Shown here: piece after piece, positions 45,741-55,148 of the stretch | Layout of the letters: each line of letters starts with the position of its first letter | Numbering within the stretch: position 1 is the stretch's first letter | Notes under the pieces: model-generated | What the model saw: only the letters and a program-made list of their open reading frames with translations | Databases searched by the model: none | Told to the model about the DNA's origin: nothing | Assembly: GCF_000619905.2 (NCBI RefSeq) | Contig: NZ_CP012371.1 | Coordinates: 2,542,001-2,606,000, forward strand | Origin: Nitrosospira briensis C-128 | GTDB lineage: Bacteria > Pseudomonadota > Gammaproteobacteria > Burkholderiales > Nitrosomonadaceae | DNA: 64,000 nucleotides | Reading direction: 5' to 3' | Position numbers and translations under genes: made by a program

Positions 45741-46424
45741 TTGAAAATTCTCGCTCTCGATACATCTACCGAATATTGCTCGGTTGCGCTATTGCGGGAT
45801 AGCGAGATCCTGAACCAGGAGATTCTTGCGGAACAGCGTCACTCCGAGCTGATTCTACCCATGGTGAGGCGCACGCTGGACGAGGCCGGGTTGACGCTGA
45901 GGCAACTGGACGGTATTGCTTTCGGCTCGGGACCGGGGTCTTTCACCGGTTTGCGCATTGCGTGCGGTGTAACCCAAGGGCTGGCTCTTGGTGCAGACCT
46001 GCCGGTAATCGGTGTATGCACATTGGAAGCATTGGCGCAGGACGCCGGGGAAAAAGGAACAGTTGCCGGCGTAATTGCTGCGCTCGACGCCCGCATGAGC
46101 GAGATATATCATGCCGCGTATAAGAGAACAGCAGACGGATGGCTACCGGTGAGCGAACCAGCGCTGTGCTTGCCGCACAATGCGCCCATTGTTTCAGGAG
46201 ACGACTGGACAGGTTGTGGCAGCGGTTTTGATATGTATGGGGAAATACTGCGTGACCATTACCATGGATCTATCGGTCACGTTATCAGTGGCCTCAGGCC
46301 GAATGCCCGCGCCATAGCTCAGCTGGCTGCAGCAGGATTCAGAAAGGGATGGGGTATCGACCCTGCTGGTGCTGCGCCACTATACATCCGCAATAAAGTA
46401 GCTCTGAAGGAGAAGGAGCGATGA
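45741..46424 (+). CDS. tsaB: tRNA threonylcarbamoyladenosine biosynthesis protein TsaB
   Basis: A 227-residue inactive ASKHA-fold partner of TsaD in t6A37 tRNA modification. Starts at TTG with KILALDTSTEYCSVALL, then HSELILPMV, IAFGSGPGSFTGLRIA and ALDARMSEIYHA. It overlaps rimI by four bases. Confidence 0.96.
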   Translation: MKILALDTSTEYCSVALLRDSEILNQEILAEQRHSELILPMVRRTLDEAGLTLRQLDGIAFGSGPGSFTGLRIACGVTQGLALGADLPVIGVCTLEALAQDAGEKGTVAGVIAALDARMSEIYHAAYKRTADGWLPVSEPALCLPHNAPIVSGDDWTGCGSGFDMYGEILRDHYHGSIGHVISGLRPNARAIAQLAAAGFRKGWGIDPAGAAPLYIRNKVALKEKER

Positions 46425-46882
46425 GTGCTCAGTTCCAGGAGATGCCGCAGATAAGACGGATGGTTCCGGCAGATCTGGATATGGTGGTAGCACTCGAACG
46501 TGAGGTTTTTCTTTTTCCCTGGACACGCGGTAATTTCAGTGATTCGCTCCAGTCCGGTTACCATGCCCTTGTTTTAGAGCAGGATGGAGACGTCTTTGGA
46601 TACGGTGTGATGACAATTGGAGCGCAGGAAGCGCATCTGCTGACCCTTAGCATTGCTGCAGGCGCGCAAGGGAAGGGCTGGGGCGAAAGACTACTGCGGC
46701 ATTTCATCCATATCGCCAGGGAACAGCGTGCGTTGACGATGTTCCTCGATGTACGGGAATCCAATCATATCGCTGCCCGGCTATATAAACGGATCGGGTT
46801 TACGCAGATCGCCAAACGCAAGGACTATTACCCTGCGATGGGTGGGCGTGAAGATTCATTAGTCATGGAACTGGTGTTATGA
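46421..46882 (+). CDS. rimI: Ribosomal protein S18-alanine N-acetyltransferase (GNAT)
   Basis: A 153-residue GNAT acetyltransferase with the acetyl-CoA loop QGKGWGERLLRHFI and the RimI-type blocks FPWTRGNFSDSLQSGY, DVRESNHIAARLYKRIGF and RKDYYPA. It acetylates the N-terminus of ribosomal protein S18. It sits between tsaB and a uracil-DNA glycosylase, overlapping both by four bases, an arrangement common in proteobacteria. Confidence 0.95.
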   Translation: MSAQFQEMPQIRRMVPADLDMVVALEREVFLFPWTRGNFSDSLQSGYHALVLEQDGDVFGYGVMTIGAQEAHLLTLSIAAGAQGKGWGERLLRHFIHIAREQRALTMFLDVRESNHIAARLYKRIGFTQIAKRKDYYPAMGGREDSLVMELVL

Positions 46883-47616
46883 CTGTTGCCAGGCGAACCA
46901 GGCGCAAGGACATATTCAAAGAGCTGGGTTTGACGCCACTGTGGCGTGCCAGGACCGAGGGGCATGGTGAGAAAGCCGAGGCCGCCGTTGAGCCGGTTCC
47001 CGGTTCCCATGTTGGCGCAAGGGAAGACAGGCGCACGCGAATTCTGCGGATGGGCTGGGATGAACTTAAGGCCAGCGTTGAGGGTTGTGTCGCCTGCCCG
47101 CTGTTTCAGTCCCGCACGCGCACCGTATTCGGCATAGGTGACAGAAACGCCGACTGGCTTTATGTGGGTGAAGGGCCTGGTGCGCAGGAGGATGCCACCG
47201 GAGAGCCCTTTGTCGGGCAGGCCGGCAAGTTGCTGGATAACATGTTGGCGGCAATTGATCTGAAGCGCGGCCAAAATGTTTACATCGCCAATATCGTAAA
47301 ATGCCGTCCACCTGAAAACAGAACCCCCACCTCCCATGAAGCGCATCAATGCGAGCCGTATCTCGCGCGGCAAATTGAATTGATGAAGCCAAAGCTTATT
47401 ATTGCGCTGGGAAAAGTCGCGGCGGAGAATCTGCTGCATACTGATGCCAGTCTCGGCAGCCTTCGCGGCAGATTGCATCAGCATTCGGGTATTCCCGTTA
47501 TTGTCACCTATCACCCCGCCTATCTGCTGAGGACATTGCCCGCCAAAGCGAAAGCCTGGGAGGATTTATGTTTTGCCAGACACACGATGCAAACCCTATT
47601 GCATTCGGAAAATTAA
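46879..47616 (+). CDS. Uracil-DNA glycosylase, family 4 (iron-sulfur)
   Basis: A 245-residue glycosylase that removes uracil from DNA. The uracil pocket GEGPGAQEDATGEPFVGQAG and the ending VTYHPAYLLR are intact. The four cluster cysteines appear in GCVACPL, IVKCRPPENR and HQCEPYL. The N-terminal 50 residues are a variable extension. Last gene of the tsaB-rimI operon. Confidence 0.94.
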   Translation: MTVARRTRRKDIFKELGLTPLWRARTEGHGEKAEAAVEPVPGSHVGAREDRRTRILRMGWDELKASVEGCVACPLFQSRTRTVFGIGDRNADWLYVGEGPGAQEDATGEPFVGQAGKLLDNMLAAIDLKRGQNVYIANIVKCRPPENRTPTSHEAHQCEPYLARQIELMKPKLIIALGKVAAENLLHTDASLGSLRGRLHQHSGIPVIVTYHPAYLLRTLPAKAKAWEDLCFARHTMQTLLHSEN

Positions 47617-47693
47617 ACCCCATTTCTGATACTGATTTAACTATTTACGGTTAGTTATTTACGGCACGGCAACACTTTTTTGGGAACAATTTC

Positions 47694-48287
47694 ATGAATA
47701 ATCTGCTGCGATCCCTGGCGTTGCTTATTACCCTCTCCTTGAGCGGTTGTGGCTATAACACGTTACAGTCTACCGATGAGCAAATCAAGGCGAGCTGGGC
47801 GGAAGTTCTGAATCAGTATCAACGTCGCACTGACTTGGTACCCAATCTTGTAAACGTCGTGAAGGGTTTCGCCGCACAGGAAAAAGACGTGCTGTTGGGC
47901 GTAACGAATGCCCGCTCCAAGGTCGGAAGCATCCAGGCTACACCGGAGCTTATCAACGACCCGGAGGCGTTTGCGAAGTTTCAGAGTGTCCAGGGGGAAC
48001 TGACAAGCGCCCTGTCGCGCTTGCTTGTGGTAGCGGAGAACTATCCGCAACTTAAATCGGACGCCAATTTTCGTGAATTGCAGGCACAGCTGGAAGGCAC
48101 CGAGAATCGTATCACCGTGGCTCGTAGCCGCTACATCAAGGCAGTTCAGGAGTACAACATCACCGTGCGTTCGTTCCCCAGCAATCTTACGGCAATGGTA
48201 TTCGGGTTCAAAGTGAAGCCTAGCTTCGCCGTTGAAAACGAGAAAGCAATCTCGGTTGCGCCCAAGGTGGATTTCAGCAAGCCATAA
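47694..48287 (+). CDS. LemA-family protein
   Basis: A 197-residue protein with an N-terminal signal and lipobox-like LSLSGCGYN, so probably a lipoprotein. The LemA helical domain follows with SWAEVLNQYQRRTDLVPNLV, TNARSKVG and VARSRYIKAVQEYN. LemA proteins commonly travel with TPM-domain proteins, as here. Function is poorly defined, linked to the cell envelope. Confidence 0.93.
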   Translation: MNNLLRSLALLITLSLSGCGYNTLQSTDEQIKASWAEVLNQYQRRTDLVPNLVNVVKGFAAQEKDVLLGVTNARSKVGSIQATPELINDPEAFAKFQSVQGELTSALSRLLVVAENYPQLKSDANFRELQAQLEGTENRITVARSRYIKAVQEYNITVRSFPSNLTAMVFGFKVKPSFAVENEKAISVAPKVDFSKP

Positions 48288-48360
48288 CGGGAAAACAGAT
48301 TTTTCGCGGGAATCCATAAACCCGACCCTGGAACTTGGAACCACGCCTCAACTTTTCTTT

Positions 48361-49242
48361 ATGAGACAAACCGGAAAAAAAGCTCTTGTATTCTTCGCGC
48401 TGCTCTTTTCCGTTTCTTTGTCGATGGCGGAAGTGGCCGTTCCCGCGCTTAAATCCCGCGTTACCGATCTGACCGGTACGCTGGCGGCGAATGAGACCGC
48501 GCAACTGGAACAGAGGCTGGCTGCGTTTGAAGCCAGAAAAGGTAGTCAGATTGCGGTGTTGATCGTTCCCACCACTCAGCCTGAAACTATCGAGCAATAT
48601 TCGATTCGCGTTGCCGAGGCGTGGAAACTCGGACGAAAAGGTATCGATGACGGCGCACTCCTGCTGATCGCCAAACAGGACAGGACGGTGCGTATAGAAG
48701 TGGGCTATGGCCTGGAAGGCGTGCTGCCGGACGCGCTGGCAAAGCGCATAGTCGACGAGGTGATTGTTCCTGAATTCAGGCGGGGCAATTTTGTCGGCGG
48801 TATCGATGCCGGTATCGAGCAAATGATGAGCGTGGTCGAAGGAGAACCGTTACCGCCGCCGCAAGCCAGAGGCGGCGAACGTGCTCCCTCGGGGAATGCC
48901 GTGATGGATAACATTATTCCCCTTTTTATCATGCTCATCGTCGTCGCAAAAGTATTGCAATCCTTCTTTGGGCGCTTCATCGGCGCCGGCATCGTAAGCG
49001 CTTCGGCAGGATTTTTGGGCTGGCTGCTTTTTTCTTCGATAGCCATCGGCATCATTGCGGCTATCTTTGCATTTTTCGTAAGCTTGTTCGGCAGCGGCCC
49101 TGGCGGGGGAGTCTTCAGAGGAGGCCGCGGCGGCTGGCCGGGCGGCGGCATGGGAGGCAGGGGTGGCGGTGGGTTTGGGGGCGGCGGCTTTGGTGGTGGC
49201 GGGGGCGGTTTTGGCGGTGGTGGCGCATCAGGGAGATGGTAG
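48361..49242 (+). CDS. TPM-domain membrane protein with glycine-rich tail (YgcG-like)
   Basis: A 293-residue protein with signal peptide (about 1-22) and a TPM domain (about 28-155) showing RVTDLTGTLAANETAQLEQR, DDGALLLIAKQDRTVRIEVG and GLEGVLPDA. One or two membrane helices follow (about 180-240), then a C-terminal tail almost wholly of glycine. The ATG at 48361 begins the signal peptide. Probably works with LemA and the next TPM protein. Relatives are implicated in photosystem repair or envelope stress. Confidence 0.9.
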   Translation: MRQTGKKALVFFALLFSVSLSMAEVAVPALKSRVTDLTGTLAANETAQLEQRLAAFEARKGSQIAVLIVPTTQPETIEQYSIRVAEAWKLGRKGIDDGALLLIAKQDRTVRIEVGYGLEGVLPDALAKRIVDEVIVPEFRRGNFVGGIDAGIEQMMSVVEGEPLPPPQARGGERAPSGNAVMDNIIPLFIMLIVVAKVLQSFFGRFIGAGIVSASAGFLGWLLFSSIAIGIIAAIFAFFVSLFGSGPGGGVFRGGRGGWPGGGMGGRGGGGFGGGGFGGGGGGFGGGGASGRW

Positions 49243-49743
49243 ATGAATCTTGCACGCATACTGCGGCATTGTTTTACCGGTTCTCTGGCAGTGCGGCGCA
49301 TATTTCCGGATGCTGCGCTGATCGCTATCGAACAGGCTATCAGCCGAACTGAAGTCAGTCATGACGGAGAGATACTTTTCGCGGTGGAGGCAGCATTGAA
49401 TACGTGGCCTCTGCTTAGAGAGCAATCGGCACGCGAACGAGCCGTAGAGGCATTTGCCCAACTTCGTGTCTGGGATACGGAGCATAACAATGGTGTGCTT
49501 ATTTATTTATTGCTCGCGGATCGCGATGTTGAAATCGTTGCGGACCGTGGAATCAGCAGCAAGGTCGATACTGAGGAGTGGGAAAAGATCTGTCGCGAAA
49601 TGGAAGATGCTTTTCGTCGAGGTCAATTCGAACCAGGGGTCATTGCGGGAATCCGGGCTATCGGCAATCACTTGCAGACGCATTTCCCTGCGAAGCGGAA
49701 GGGCGGAGAAAATGAACTGTCCGACAGGCCGGTTATTCTATAG
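49243..49743 (+). CDS. Second TPM-domain protein
   Basis: A 166-residue protein beginning immediately after the preceding stop. The central region HNNGVLIYLLLADRDVEIVA followed by DRGISSKV is the TPM core of the shorter, soluble type, and FRRGQFEPGVIAGI is near the end. No signal peptide. Completes the LemA-TPM-TPM operon, a common trio. Confidence 0.88.
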   Translation: MNLARILRHCFTGSLAVRRIFPDAALIAIEQAISRTEVSHDGEILFAVEAALNTWPLLREQSARERAVEAFAQLRVWDTEHNNGVLIYLLLADRDVEIVADRGISSKVDTEEWEKICREMEDAFRRGQFEPGVIAGIRAIGNHLQTHFPAKRKGGENELSDRPVIL

Positions 49744-49875
49744 CAAAAAACATTGATGCGCTGGGAAGCCCCTAGGCAAACCACTGCGGGCGCGTAGTAC
49801 CAGGTCGCGCCGATCACGGGGTAACGAAGCCGGTTATCGCTTTTTCAGCTGATTTCCTTCAAGTCCGGCAGGCTG

Positions 49876-51150
49876 CTAGTGCCCTTTATTTGCACCGATC
49901 AGATGTAATGAATCTTCAATGCTCTGGTTACGCAAATGCCACTGACGTATCAGAGTCATGATTACAGCCACCAGCAGGCCGAACAGAACAATAACGGTGT
50001 AAACATGGACGTCGAAACTCACCAGCATCGCATACACGGCCAGCATGGTGAGAATACTAAGGTTCTCGTTGAAATTCTGAACTGCTATGGAGTGGCCGGC
50101 ACCCATCAGGATATGCCCGCGGTGTTGCAACAGGGCATTCATCGGCACGACAAAAAACCCCGCAAGTCCGCCGATCAGCATTAAAAGTGGAACCGCAACC
50201 CACAGGTCGCGCGCCAGAACCATGGCTATTACGACGATTCCCATGGCGATGCCAAGAGGAATCACTTTTACCGACTGCCGGAGCGACACCAACCGTGCTG
50301 CGATGACAGCACCTACCGCGATCCCTACTGCGACCACGCCTTGTAATTGCGCGGCTTTGCTTAGCGGATAGCCGAGCGCAATATCGGCCCATTTCAACAC
50401 AATGAATTGCAGGGTTGCCCCCGCTCCCCAGAACAGCGTAGTGACAGCCAGCGAAATCTGTCCGAGCTTGTCTGTCCATAGCAGCTTCATGCAATGCCCG
50501 AACTCATGCATCAGGAATAGGGGGTTTTTCTTGAGAGCGCGGTGGTCAACTCCGGTATTGGGAATGTACAGATTGAAGATGGCGGCGGTGGTATAGAATA
50601 CGGCGATAAGAAGTATGGCAGCTTCCGCGACGGTATTCACACCTGTGTCTATGAATGGAAAGTCGAGCGTCAAAAATAGGGCGGAGATCGAGGGTGAGAT
50701 CAGCAGTCCGCCCAGTACCGTGCCTATTATGATCGAGGCAACGGTCAAACCTTCGATCCAGCCATTGGCGACGACCAGTTTTTCGGGGGGCAACAGTTCA
50801 GTGAGTATGCCGTATTTAGCGGGAGAGTAAGCAGCTGCGCCAAGCCCGACGACCGCGTAGGCAGCTAGAGCAAAATACTGATGCGATGCCAGAAAAAGCA
50901 GGCTGCAACCCACGATCTTGATGCTATTGCTAATGAACATCACCCACCCCTTGGCCATGGAATCGGCAAAAGCGCCAACGAACGGGGCAAGAATCACATA
51001 AAACAAAACGAACACAAACTTGAGCATCGGGGTGAGGTAAGCAGGCGCATGCAGTTCTACCAAAAGTGCAATGGCGACGACCAGCAGCGCATTGTCCGCC
51101 AGTGAAGAGAAAAACTGCGCTGCCATGATGGTATAGAATCCGCGTTTCAA
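49876..51150 (-). CDS. lplT: Lysophospholipid transporter LplT (major facilitator)
   Basis: A 424-residue major-facilitator protein of about 12 helices, starting MKRGFYTIMAAQFFSSLADN, the LplT signature. It continues with LTPMLKFVFVLFYVILAPFV and SPAKYGILTELLPPEKLVVA. It flips lysophospholipids inward for re-acylation. A TTG at 51150 with AGGAG eight bases upstream was preferred to a TTG at 51198. No acyltransferase (aas) gene is adjacent. Confidence 0.92.
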   Translation of the reverse strand: MKRGFYTIMAAQFFSSLADNALLVVAIALLVELHAPAYLTPMLKFVFVLFYVILAPFVGAFADSMAKGWVMFISNSIKIVGCSLLFLASHQYFALAAYAVVGLGAAAYSPAKYGILTELLPPEKLVVANGWIEGLTVASIIIGTVLGGLLISPSISALFLTLDFPFIDTGVNTVAEAAILLIAVFYTTAAIFNLYIPNTGVDHRALKKNPLFLMHEFGHCMKLLWTDKLGQISLAVTTLFWGAGATLQFIVLKWADIALGYPLSKAAQLQGVVAVGIAVGAVIAARLVSLRQSVKVIPLGIAMGIVVIAMVLARDLWVAVPLLMLIGGLAGFFVVPMNALLQHRGHILMGAGHSIAVQNFNENLSILTMLAVYAMLVSFDVHVYTVIVLFGLLVAVIMTLIRQWHLRNQSIEDSLHLIGANKGH

Positions 51151-51349
51151 GCTTTGCTCTCCTAAAACTTTCTCACCGTAAGGCGAGGAATTATACAATG
51201 CTCATCCGGGCAATATCACGAAACCGTTACGCTATAAAATTGGCACCATCTGATTCAGGATCACTTATGAAATTTTCGTTATCTCCCAAGAAACCTCTGC
51301 TTGAATCCGGAATGCTTTCCAGTGGATTTATGCAGAGGTTGCCCTGCTG

Positions 51350-52423
51350 ATGTCACGCCCCATCCAGGCACTGATCGATCTTTCCGCGCTCGAATATAAT
51401 CTGTCTGTCGTTCGCCGGCACGCCCCCAACTCGCGCGTGATGGCAGTGATCAAGGCTGACGCATATGGCCATGGGTTGCTGCGTGCCGCCGAAGCGCTAG
51501 CTCGAGCAGAGGGGTTCGCAATGCTCGAGCTGAACGCGGCCGTGCGTCTGCGCGAGGCAGGCTATCGCCAGACGATTTTGCTACTCGAAGGTTTTTTCGA
51601 TATAAGCGAACTAGGTTGGATCGAGCAATACCATTTAAGCACCGTAATCCATCACCGCGAGCAGCTCGCCATGCTGTCGGCATCCAGGCCACGCGGCAAG
51701 CTGGATGTATTCCTGAAGCTCAATACCGGCATGAATCGGCTGGGATTCACGCTTGATGAGTTTCCCGCTGCGCTGGAAACCCTCAAGGCGAATCCTGCCG
51801 TAGGTCAAATTACAGTGATGACGCATTTTGCCCGCGCAGACGAGTCATGCAGAAGCGAGAGCATCACTGCGCAGCTACAGCGTTTCAACACTGCCGCCGA
51901 AGGGCGGTATCTGCCCCGTTCAATGGCCAACTCCGCTGCTATCCTGCGTTTTCCCGAAACACATGCCGATTGGGTACGGCCCGGCATCATGCTTTATGGC
52001 GCCTCCCCATTCGCCGACACCGCGGCTGACGAGCTGGATTTGCACCCGGCAATGACGGTATTGAGCAAGATCATCGCGGTGCAAACGCTTGAACCGAGAG
52101 ATGGCGTCGGATATGGTCATACTTTTCGGGCGGGCAGGTCAATGCGCGTGGGAATTGTGGCGGGGGGTTATGCAGACGGCTACCCGCGTCATGCGCCTAC
52201 CGGCACCCCCATACTGGTGAACGGCAGGCGCACCCGCATTGTCGGGCGCGTGTCCATGGATATGCTGCATGTAGATCTGAGCGAAATAGAAAGCGCCGGA
52301 GTAGGCACCCCCGTAACGCTCTGGGGAAAGGGAATGCCCGTTGACGAGGTGGCGCAATCAGCCGGTACGGTAGGCTATGAGTTGTTGTGCGCGTTGGCGC
52401 CCCGCATGCAGATAGTAACCTGA
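51350..52423 (+). CDS. alr: Alanine racemase
   Basis: A 357-residue PLP enzyme making D-alanine for peptidoglycan. The PLP lysine is Lys35 in AVIKADAYGHG. KLNTGMNRLGF, the catalytic tyrosine region VGYGHTFRAG and GRVSMDMLHVDL are intact. Length is standard. A bidirectional terminator separates it from the converging parvulin gene. Confidence 0.97.
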   Translation: MSRPIQALIDLSALEYNLSVVRRHAPNSRVMAVIKADAYGHGLLRAAEALARAEGFAMLELNAAVRLREAGYRQTILLLEGFFDISELGWIEQYHLSTVIHHREQLAMLSASRPRGKLDVFLKLNTGMNRLGFTLDEFPAALETLKANPAVGQITVMTHFARADESCRSESITAQLQRFNTAAEGRYLPRSMANSAAILRFPETHADWVRPGIMLYGASPFADTAADELDLHPAMTVLSKIIAVQTLEPRDGVGYGHTFRAGRSMRVGIVAGGYADGYPRHAPTGTPILVNGRRTRIVGRVSMDMLHVDLSEIESAGVGTPVTLWGKGMPVDEVAQSAGTVGYELLCALAPRMQIVT

Positions 52424-52485
52424 TTCCGATTTGATTTGGCAGGTGAAAGCGCGGGCTTCTCCTTGGACCTGTTCAAACTGAGCCC

Positions 52486-52516
52486 AAAAAAAGGCGGTCA
52501 ACTGACCGCCTTTTTT
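52486..52516. terminator. Bidirectional rho-independent terminator
   Basis: An A-run, GGCGGTCA, AC, TGACCGCC, then TTTTTT. It ends transcription of alr on the plus strand and of the parvulin gene on the minus strand. Confidence 0.92.
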
Positions 52517-52540
52517 ATCCAGCAAGCAGGTGAACTTGGG

Positions 52541-53338
52541 TTATTCAACCTTCGCCTTGGATCGCAAATCGCCGACCGATGCCGCGAACTGACGTTGCAA
52601 TACGCGCTGGGCCAGGTTTTGCTTTATTTCTTCGAATGGTGGAACTTTCAGGGGCCGCACGTCGTCCAGTCGTATGACATGCCAGCCGAAAGGGCTTTTC
52701 ACCGGCTGTTCGGTAAGGTGGCCCTTGGTCAATTTGGTCAACGCTTCTGCAAAGGGCTGAACATAGCTTGCAGCGGGACTCCAGTCGAGTTCGCCACCCT
52801 TATTCTTGCTACCGCTATCCAGGGATTTTTCCTCGGCAATCTTCTCAAGCTTGGTACCTTTTTTGATACGGGCGATAATATCTTTAGCTTCTGCTTCAGT
52901 GGCGACTAAAATATGATGTGCCTTGTATTCCTTGTCACCCATCTGAGTTTTGACCGTTTCATATTCTTTGCGCAGCTCTTCATCGCTCACCGGGTGGTTC
53001 TTTATGTAATCGACCTGGTAGGCCCTAACCAGAGCTGTTTGACGCGCCATCTCGAGTTGGGTTATGAAATCCGGGTCCTTGTCGAGCCCCTTCTTTTTCG
53101 CTTCCTGAGCTATGACTTCCTCGGTTATGAGGTCCTCACGCAAGGCTTTTCTGGCTTCAGGAGAATCCGGCTGATCCTGGGCAGCGCGCGCTTTCATTAT
53201 AAATTCGATACGCGACTGAGGAATGGCAACTCCGTTCACCTTGGCCATGGTTGACCCAGTTTGAGCCTGAGCAGCCGTCACGGCAATCAGTCCGGAAATA
53301 CCTAGCGCTGTGAGTTGAGAAAATTTAATAAAATACAT
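52541..53338 (-). CDS. Periplasmic peptidyl-prolyl isomerase (parvulin/PpiC type)
   Basis: A 265-residue folding factor. A signal peptide (about 1-25, ending AQAQ) is followed by a SurA-like N-terminal helical domain and a single parvulin domain (about 135-230) with EYKAHHILVATEAEAKDII, GGELDWSPAA and SPFGWHVIRLDD. It catalyses prolyl isomerisation in the periplasm. It lies downstream of bolA. Confidence 0.93.
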   Translation of the reverse strand: MYFIKFSQLTALGISGLIAVTAAQAQTGSTMAKVNGVAIPQSRIEFIMKARAAQDQPDSPEARKALREDLITEEVIAQEAKKKGLDKDPDFITQLEMARQTALVRAYQVDYIKNHPVSDEELRKEYETVKTQMGDKEYKAHHILVATEAEAKDIIARIKKGTKLEKIAEEKSLDSGSKNKGGELDWSPAASYVQPFAEALTKLTKGHLTEQPVKSPFGWHVIRLDDVRPLKVPPFEEIKQNLAQRVLQRQFAASVGDLRSKAKVE

Positions 53339-53364
53339 GGGGCTTCCTTGTCATGGGATCAAAA

Positions 53365-53628
53365 TCAAATTTCTTCGGGAGTATACGCTTTTACACTTAA
53401 TGCGTGAATATCCTTATGCATCATCTCTTGCAGCGCGGTATAGACCAGACGATGTCGCGCCAACGCGGATTTGCCGGAAAATTTACGGGAAACAATGGTA
53501 AGCAAGTAATGCCCGCCTCCGCTTTTAGCGCCTTCGTGTCCTGCATGCCTGGCGCTTTCATCCACGATTTCAATTTTTTCCGGTTCAAGAACAGAAAGCT
53601 TCTGCTTGATCAATTCGATGGTACTCAT
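53365..53628 (-). CDS. bolA: BolA-family protein
   Basis: An 87-residue BolA protein: KLSVLEPEKIEIVDESARHA with the conserved His, GGGHYLLTIVSRKFSGKSAL and RHRLVYTALQEMM with HALSVKAYTPEE. It pairs with monothiol glutaredoxins in iron-sulfur handling. Its start lies only 15 bases from the edge of the 382-bp repeat element, so its ribosome binding region borders the element and its promoter must be inside it or beyond. Confidence 0.95.
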   Translation of the reverse strand: MSTIELIKQKLSVLEPEKIEIVDESARHAGHEGAKSGGGHYLLTIVSRKFSGKSALARHRLVYTALQEMMHKDIHALSVKAYTPEEI

Positions 53629-53643
53629 CGGTTTTATCTAACC

Positions 53644-54025
53644 TAAATCCGGTAGTTGGACGGGGTGAAGTGTACGGTTTTTGGGGTGCAGGGCAAGGCG
53701 CAGCGACGCGGAATGCGACCGCGCAGGGCGCAGCAGTGCCTTCCGCAGGAAGGTGCGACCCCGAAGCGGGATGCGGGCGCCCCCTTGCGTGTGAAGCGCG
53801 ATCGCGGCATCCCCTGCGCTGCCCGATCCCCGCTGCGCGGGGTCCCCTCGGGCGACGCTTCGGGGCGCCGTTCCATTCCAAGAAGTTGCAACGCAGCCAT
53901 GTGCCGCAAAAACTGTGCAATTCACCCCGTAGCGCCCTCATCTGGAAGGTGAGCGTCAAATAATATGAAATATTGTTATTAATCATAATACTGATCTATT
54001 AGATGAGCGGTCAAATACCGGATTT
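53644..54025 (-). mobile_element. Full-length MITE-like element (copy 4 of the AAATCCGGTA family)
   Basis: 382 bp bounded by TAAATCCGGTAGTTGGAC at 53644 and, inverted at the right end, CAAATCCGGTATTTGACC (54025 inward). The right part is AT-rich (AATATTGTTATTAATCATAA) and matches the centre of the 78-bp copy. The rest is GC-rich, with internal hairpins such as CCTTCC-gca-GGAAGG, and matches copies 2 and 3. It carries no transposase; the frames through it are chance. It fills the gap between yciI and bolA. Confidence 0.8.
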
Positions 54026-54029
54026 GGGT

Positions 54030-54332
54030 TTAAGGCAAAACCTTTCTGAATGGCCTGACCGTCAATTTGCCATATACGCCGGAAGTGACATATGGATCGG
54101 CCTCCGCCCAGGTTCGCGCTGCTTCCAGCGATTCGAATTCGGCCACGATCAGGCTACCGGAAAATCCCGCGGGGCCGGGATCGGGGCTGTCAATTGCAGG
54201 ATAGGGTCCGGCTAGGATAAGACGCCCCTCTTCCTGTAATATCTTGATGCGTTCCAGATGTTCCGGACGGACCGCCAGCCGTTTTTCCAGGCTGTCGGGT
54301 ATATCTTCCCCGCTTATCGCATAGAACATCAC
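54030..54332 (-). CDS. yciI: YciI-family protein
   Basis: A 100-residue ferredoxin-like-fold protein of the YCII group. It has [20 protein letters not shown] with the conserved Asp, [20 protein letters not shown] with the conserved His, and [18 protein letters not shown]. Role unknown, possibly an enzyme related to muconolactone isomerase. It overlaps yciB by four bases. The repeat element begins a few bases after its stop. Confidence 0.94.
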   Translation of the reverse strand: MMFYAISGEDIPDSLEKRLAVRPEHLERIKILQEEGRLILAGPYPAIDSPDPGPAGFSGSLIVAEFESLEAARTWAEADPYVTSGVYGKLTVRPFRKVLP

Positions 54333-54883
54333 GCTTCTTTATCCTCGCTGTCCTGTATGTATTTACCCAGCATTACACCTTGTAATAAGACAAAAGCTAC
54401 CATCAGGCCCATAAACCCGAACAACTTGAAGTTGACCCAGGTATCAGTATCATAATTGAAAGCCACGTAAAGATTCGCTCCGCCCATCAACGCGAAAAAT
54501 GCAGCCCAACTGGCGTTGAGGCGCCCCCACACGGGGTCTGGCAGCTTGATCTGTTCTTTCATCATGATACGGATCAAGTTCTTCTTGAAAACCAGCGGGG
54601 CTAACAGCAGCGCGGCGGCGAAAAACCAGTAAAGTACCGACGGCTTCCACTTGATGAATGTTTCATCTTGTAGAATCAATGTCGCACTGCCGAAAATAAC
54701 GATGATAACAAGGCTGACCCACAGCATGGTATCCACCTTGCGGTGGCGAAACCAGACCCAGCCGATTTGTGCAAAAGTGGCGCCAATGGCAACGGCAGTG
54801 GCTGCGTAGATGCCATAAATTTTGAAGGTGACGAAAAACAGGATTACCGGAAAGAGATCAAAAAGAAGCTTCATAATGTCCAA
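54329..54883 (-). CDS. yciB: Septation protein A / YciB inner-membrane protein
   Basis: A 184-residue protein with five membrane helices, matching YciB/Isp[21 protein letters not shown] at residues 4-23, [18 protein letters not shown], and the ends of helices 4-5. It affects cell-envelope synthesis and septation. The start MDIMKLL may be the fourth residue (second Met). It heads yciB-yciI. Confidence 0.95.
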   Translation of the reverse strand: MDIMKLLFDLFPVILFFVTFKIYGIYAATAVAIGATFAQIGWVWFRHRKVDTMLWVSLVIIVIFGSATLILQDETFIKWKPSVLYWFFAAALLLAPLVFKKNLIRIMMKEQIKLPDPVWGRLNASWAAFFALMGGANLYVAFNYDTDTWVNFKLFGFMGLMVAFVLLQGVMLGKYIQDSEDKEA

Positions 54884-55148
54884 CTGGGCCGGCAGGAGCC
54901 GTTGAAGAGTGATTATGGCCGCTAGCCACGGAAAAATCTATTCAAATTTTCCAGAAAGATGAGCGAATATAGACGCTTAAATTGCGGGAGATTTTAACCC
55001 CGGCAGATAATTCTCCACCCTGGCTTAAAAGGCTGAACGAATGAAGAGTGGTCGAACCAGGTTCCCGTTAAAACGCGCAGCATGTCTCTCAGCGTTATAA
55101 AAACGATATACCCCACTGATAAAGCGATCGAGTCAGCAATCGATCCGT

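Noticed and set aside
48705-49301. Long leftward proline-rich frame
   Set aside because: It is the antisense of the glycine-rich tail of the TPM-domain gene; composition artefact.
53638-53986. Overlapping frames in all directions within the full-length repeat element
   Set aside because: Frames are low-complexity Arg/Pro/Ser-rich translations of GC-rich repeat DNA; the same peptide pieces recur in the other copies because the DNA is repeated, not because a protein is conserved.
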